Below are positions 60,853-64,000 of a stretch of DNA of 64,000 bases, piece after piece. The stretch lies in assembly GCA_020724525.1 (NCBI GenBank), contig DYGU01000001.1, forward strand, positions 1 to 64,000, in the 5' to 3' direction. Below the pieces are notes generated by a model. That model saw only the letters and a program-made list of their open reading frames with translations. It was not told the origin of the DNA and made no database searches. The DNA comes from Dehalococcoides mccartyi (GTDB taxonomy: Bacteria > Chloroflexota > Dehalococcoidia > GIF9 > DYGU01). Position 1 is the first letter of the stretch. Each line of letters opens with the position of its first letter. Position numbers and translations under genes: made by a program.

Positions 60853-61832
60853 TTTGCTTTGACCTTGAAGGTCCTCTGGCACCCCAGGACAATGCTTACG
60901 AATTGATGAAGCTTTTTCCGGGGGGCGATAAAGTCTTTGAAGTTATTAGCCGCTACGACGACTTATTAACCTTAGAAGGAAAAACGGACTATGAACCCGG
61001 AGATACCTTAGCTCTTATCGTGCCCTTTCTCGTTAGCCATGGGATAAAAGAAAAGGACATTGTTTCTCTGGCAGAAACAGCTAATTTGACCCCGGGAGTC
61101 GCTGAACTTATGGCAAAACTGTCCTCAGAAAAGTGGCAGATTTTTTGTATTAGCACCAGCTATGAGCAGTATGCTTTCGGCATCACTACCCGCTTGGGTA
61201 TAACCCGTCACCATGTTCGGTGCACTTCTTTTCCTTTAGACCAGTTTGTCCAGGAACTCTCTTCTCAAGAGCTTTCTTTATTACAACAGCTAAAGACAGC
61301 TATTTCAGTTTTAACCCCTATCACTGACGATAGCCAAATTAAGGAAATCCTCGACCATTTCTTCTGGAAAGAGCTTCCCCAAACTAATTTAGGCAAGCTA
61401 ATAAAGCAGGTAAGACCGGTAGGCGGACAACGGAAAGTAGAAGCCTTAAACTGCTTTGCCCAAGCCGAAGGGAAAGAGCTATCGGATTGGGTTGCTGTAG
61501 GTGATAGTATTACTGACTTCAAGATGCTTCAGGCGGTCGACCGGGCTGGTGGTCTGGCTATAGCTTTTAATGCTAACGAATATGCCCTTCCTTATGCCAC
61601 GATAGGTTTAGCTTCTACTCACCTTAGTGACCTCTGGGAAGTTCTGGAAGTCTGGCAAAAAGACAAACGTTCCGCAGTCGAGACCCGGGTTAAGGAAAGG
61701 GAACAAAAGGGAAGCCCGGGTGATAGAGGCAATTACCACTGGCTCTCAGGAGTCACTGACTTCAGCCTAATACTTCAGGTTCACAAAAAGATACGCCGTC
61801 TGGTAAGGCAAGAAGCAGCTAAATTAGGTTGA
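60843..61832 (+). CDS. HAD-superfamily hydrolase (EhaR-like)
   Basis: A 329-residue HAD-fold protein: motif I MALICFDLEGPLAPQDNAY (nucleophile Asp), motif II serine in CISTSYEQYA, and motif IV WVAVGDSITDFKML. The large cap between motifs and the C-terminal extension resemble archaeal proteins annotated as energy-converting hydrogenase subunit R; from memory, that label has no firm biochemical support. AAGGAGG precedes TTG 60843, inside the previous gene's end (10-base overlap). Probably a phosphatase on a small metabolite. Confidence 0.75.
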   Translation: MALICFDLEGPLAPQDNAYELMKLFPGGDKVFEVISRYDDLLTLEGKTDYEPGDTLALIVPFLVSHGIKEKDIVSLAETANLTPGVAELMAKLSSEKWQIFCISTSYEQYAFGITTRLGITRHHVRCTSFPLDQFVQELSSQELSLLQQLKTAISVLTPITDDSQIKEILDHFFWKELPQTNLGKLIKQVRPVGGQRKVEALNCFAQAEGKELSDWVAVGDSITDFKMLQAVDRAGGLAIAFNANEYALPYATIGLASTHLSDLWEVLEVWQKDKRSAVETRVKEREQKGSPGDRGNYHWLSGVTDFSLILQVHKKIRRLVRQEAAKLG

Positions 61833-61839
61833 GGTAATA

Positions 61840-62808
61840 ATGTCGGTAATTGAAGTAATCGGGTTTGGGGCTATGAACGTTGATTACCTGTATCAGGTTA
61901 GGCAAGTTGTTACTGAGGGCGAAGACATAATAGAGAATCTTACTGTCTCGCCAGGAGGTTCAGCCGCTAATAGTATTTATGCCTTAGCTAAGCTCGGGGT
62001 AAAGACAGGGTTTACTGGTATTGTCGGAGACGATGAGCTTGGCAAAATGTTGCTTCAAGATTTTGAAGCAGTTAAGGTGGATACGAGTTCTGTTTATGTT
62101 GAAGCTGGAACTAAAACTGGCTCTGTCCTCTGTCTTAGTGACCAAGTGGGCAGGAGAGCACTTTATGTCTCCCCGGGCGCTAATGACCAGCTTAAACAAA
62201 ATCAAGTAAACTTAGACTACCTGAACCAGTCAAAATTAATCCACCTTTCCTCGTTCGTAGGTGAGGAGCAGTTTAAACTCCAGGTCAATACAGTAAGAGA
62301 AAAGTCCACCTCCGTGAAAGTTAGCTTAGCCCCGGGAATGCTTTATGCCAGTAAAGGCTTGGATGCTTTAACCCCATTATTGGAGAGAACCCATATTTTG
62401 TTTCTGAACCGTCAGGAGATAGAGATACTGACGGGCAAAGGTCATAAGGCAGGGGTGGAAGAGTGCCTTAAGCGAGGTTGCCAGATTGTTGTCGTCACCT
62501 TCGGCAAAGGATTACCTTTAGGACCGGATAAGACTATCACCAGTTACATTTTTGATGGTAGGCAGGAATACCAGATTGAGTGTAAAGCTGAAAGTCTAAA
62601 GTCGCCTTTGGAAACCACCGGTGCTGGTGATGCCTTTGCTGCTGGTTTTCTTTTTGGTTTCTTAAGGGGAAAAGAGCTAAGAGAATGTGGGGTGATAGGA
62701 GATTTAGTAGCTCGCTTCACTATTAGCCAGCCCGGGGCTCGCCCCGGTTTACCCCATCTCAAACAGCTTTCGGAAAAGTATTTTCAATGGCAGAAACAAA
62801 AATTGTAG
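61840..62808 (+). CDS. PfkB-family carbohydrate/nucleoside kinase
   Basis: A 322-residue ribokinase-fold enzyme: N-terminal GFGAMNVDYLYQV, substrate region LTVSPGGSAANSIYALAKLG, and the catalytic ETTGAGDAFAAGFLFGFL with the anion-hole GAGD. Substrate class cannot be read from sequence. Last gene of the efp-linked operon, 7 bases after the HAD gene. Kinase, two phosphohydrolase-type enzymes and a formyltransferase-like protein together suggest a pathway on a phosphorylated small molecule. Confidence 0.85.
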   Translation: MSVIEVIGFGAMNVDYLYQVRQVVTEGEDIIENLTVSPGGSAANSIYALAKLGVKTGFTGIVGDDELGKMLLQDFEAVKVDTSSVYVEAGTKTGSVLCLSDQVGRRALYVSPGANDQLKQNQVNLDYLNQSKLIHLSSFVGEEQFKLQVNTVREKSTSVKVSLAPGMLYASKGLDALTPLLERTHILFLNRQEIEILTGKGHKAGVEECLKRGCQIVVVTFGKGLPLGPDKTITSYIFDGRQEYQIECKAESLKSPLETTGAGDAFAAGFLFGFLRGKELRECGVIGDLVARFTISQPGARPGLPHLKQLSEKYFQWQKQKL

Positions 62809-62963
62809 CTACCTAATGCTACCATCATCCCTGTTCAGGTAACTTTACACCATCTGACCGGATATTCACTTCACAAGCCTCCCCTTCGGGGTATGTGAGA
62901 GATGCATTCCAACCTTTATAGATATTCGTATGGCGTTTCTTGCCTATGACGTTTCCCTATAGA

Positions 62964-62992
62964 TTGACACAGGTTAAATATATCGGTATATT
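62964..62992 (+). promoter_or_regulatory. Promoter of the restriction-modification-type gene
   Basis: TTGACA (62964-62969), 17-base spacer, TATATT (62987-62992): near consensus. The predicted transcript start (about 62999) is only about 8 bases before ATG 63007, so the mRNA would be leaderless or nearly so; no Shine-Dalgarno is present. Confidence 0.75.
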
Positions 62993-63006
62993 AGCCTTAA
63001 AAGCCA

Positions 63007-64000
63007 ATGAACTTCGCTAAATTTAAACCTCAATTTCAGCAATACCTCAACTGTATTGAAGAAGCCAAACTGAGAAAGTCTCACCATGACCAGCTTAGAA
63101 GCATCTTTATCGGCTTCCTAAGCCAAACCTTCGGTGTTAATTACGAGGAGTTCGAGCTGGAGAAAGGTGTCAAGGCAGCTAAAGTCAGAGGACTTATAGA
63201 TGCTCTCTTTCAGGATATTGTCTTCGAATTTAAACGGGACATAGACGCCGAGAGAGACAAAGGCAAGGCGGAGCTGACAGACTATCTCAAGTCTTTGAAA
63301 GACGGAACCTACTTCGGTGTTCTCACCGACGGCTTGCTTTTTGAAGTCTACATCCTGAAAGAAAATAACCTGGAGATGATAGACAGCGTCTCTCTGAAAG
63401 CTCCCATATCTCCCGAAGAAGCTTTCTCTTGGTTTGACCGTTTTCTCTTCTCGACTAGGGAGCTTATTCCTTCCTCACAGGATATGGTGAATAAGTTTGG
63501 AGCTAAAAGTCCTGTCTTCCTTTCATCCTCTCAAAAGTTGTGGCATATGTTTAGCCAGTCTAAAGATAACCCTTCAGTAAAAGTTAAATTTGAGGAATGG
63601 GACAAGCTTCTTTCCAAAGTCTATGGCAGTAGTGTTGCCAGCGATGAACTCTTCCTTCGCCATACATATCTCTCTATTCTGGTCAAGCTCATAGCCTACC
63701 TTGCTCTTTTTAAAGAAAGACCAAAGGAAACAGATGAGCTCCTTTCTATATTAGACGGCGAAGCCTTCCGCCGAAGGGGCTTTCAGAATTTGGCTGAAAG
63801 CGATTTTTTTACTTGGGTCATGTCTCCTCCTTTACTAACTGATACCTACAGTCTTCTTAAAGGGCTGGCTCAGCATCTCTCTGTCTACGATTTATCCAAA
63901 ATAAATGAGGATTTACTTAAAGAACTTTATCAGCAGCTTGTCGACCCTGAAACTCGCCACGACCTCGGTGAGTTCTATACCCCAGATTGGTTAGCTGAAC
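63007..64000 (+). CDS. Restriction-modification-type protein (nuclease + N6-adenine methylase), 5' part
   Basis: Open to the window edge, 331 residues visible. Near residues 66-79 RGLIDALFQDIVFEFKRDID fits a PD-(D/E)xK nuclease core (Asp, then Glu-x-Lys). The helical middle precedes DPETRHDLGEFYTPDWLAE, the typical entry to a gamma-class N6-adenine methyltransferase (the FxxGxF-like motif should follow just outside). So it looks like a fused type IIG or similar enzyme. The methylase and specificity parts cannot be seen. No other defence gene is within the window. Confidence 0.8.
   Translation, partial: MNFAKFKPQFQQYLNCIEEAKLRKSHHDQLRSIFIGFLSQTFGVNYEEFELEKGVKAAKVRGLIDALFQDIVFEFKRDIDAERDKGKAELTDYLKSLKDGTYFGVLTDGLLFEVYILKENNLEMIDSVSLKAPISPEEAFSWFDRFLFSTRELIPSSQDMVNKFGAKSPVFLSSSQKLWHMFSQSKDNPSVKVKFEEWDKLLSKVYGSSVASDELFLRHTYLSILVKLIAYLALFKERPKETDELLSILDGEAFRRRGFQNLAESDFFTWVMSPPLLTDTYSLLKGLAQHLSVYDLSKINEDLLKELYQQLVDPETRHDLGEFYTPDWLAE

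Noticed and set aside
62855-62910. Terminator after the PfkB gene
   Set aside because: CCCC-TTC-GGGG is a short stem without a following T-run; too weak to call.

Overview
The window reads as bacterial chromosome from an anaerobe, most likely a Chloroflexota of the Dehalococcoidia type. This is an inference from gene content: a threonyl-tRNA synthetase without a TGS domain, archaeal-type phosphoglycerate mutase, LL-diaminopimelate aminotransferase, CooC, four-subunit pyruvate:ferredoxin oxidoreductase, membrane pyrophosphatase, a very short EF-Ts, and many TTG starts behind good Shine-Dalgarno sequences. No rRNA or other taxonomic marker is present to settle it.

Layout. 1-1.7 kb: a broken IS110-type transposase end, two small unknown genes and a dead hisH. 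1.7-7.8 kb (minus): nitrogen assimilation, with nadE, two different type I glutamine synthetases, a small cysteine-containing protein, the first quarter of an ammonium transporter, and a frameshifted OmpR-type regulator. 7.9-15.2 kb (plus): tRNA-Val, a PaREP1-like protein, then thrS-infC-rpmI-rplT-pheS-pheT. 15.3-17.7 kb: an IS630-type element with a nonsense-mutated transposase, and a membrane-anchored HtrA-like protease. 17.9-27.5 kb (minus): rpsB-tsf-frr-cdsA-dxr-rseP-ispG-(TM2 protein)-proS plus hslU. The usual pyrH and uppS positions are empty, and a PyrH C-terminal scar remains upstream of frr. 27.7-28.7 kb: lexA with a palindromic operator candidate and an SOS-associated small protein. 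29-38.4 kb (plus): prenyl synthase, cooC, pgk, apgM, tpiA, miaA, dapF, dapL, hflX. 38.5-42.6 kb: a Xer-type recombinase, a decayed GAF/HD-GYP sensor, a cluster of hairpins, tRNAs, a decayed enoyl-CoA hydratase and a HEPN/MNT pair. 42.7-45.8 kb (minus): porGDAB. 45.9-53.7 kb (minus): a sodium-themed membrane cluster, with intact hppA and one intact oadB but a second oadB, an OadG-like gene, a TAXI receptor, a lipoprotein and a TRAP permease all broken. 53.8-62.8 kb (plus): a second PaREP1-like gene, two tRNA-Ser genes, dprA, topA, an M24 peptidase, efp, and a tight four-gene run of unassigned enzymes (PHP, formyltransferase-like, HAD, PfkB). The window ends inside a restriction-modification-type gene that starts almost at its promoter.

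Two themes stand out. First, frameshifts, deletions and nonsense changes hit many accessory genes, while about 45 housekeeping genes read cleanly, which points to real gene decay more than random sequence error. Second, the best candidate for an undescribed system is the co-directional PHP/formyltransferase-like/HAD/PfkB operon behind efp. All coordinates and reading frames come from direct reading; no database search was possible.
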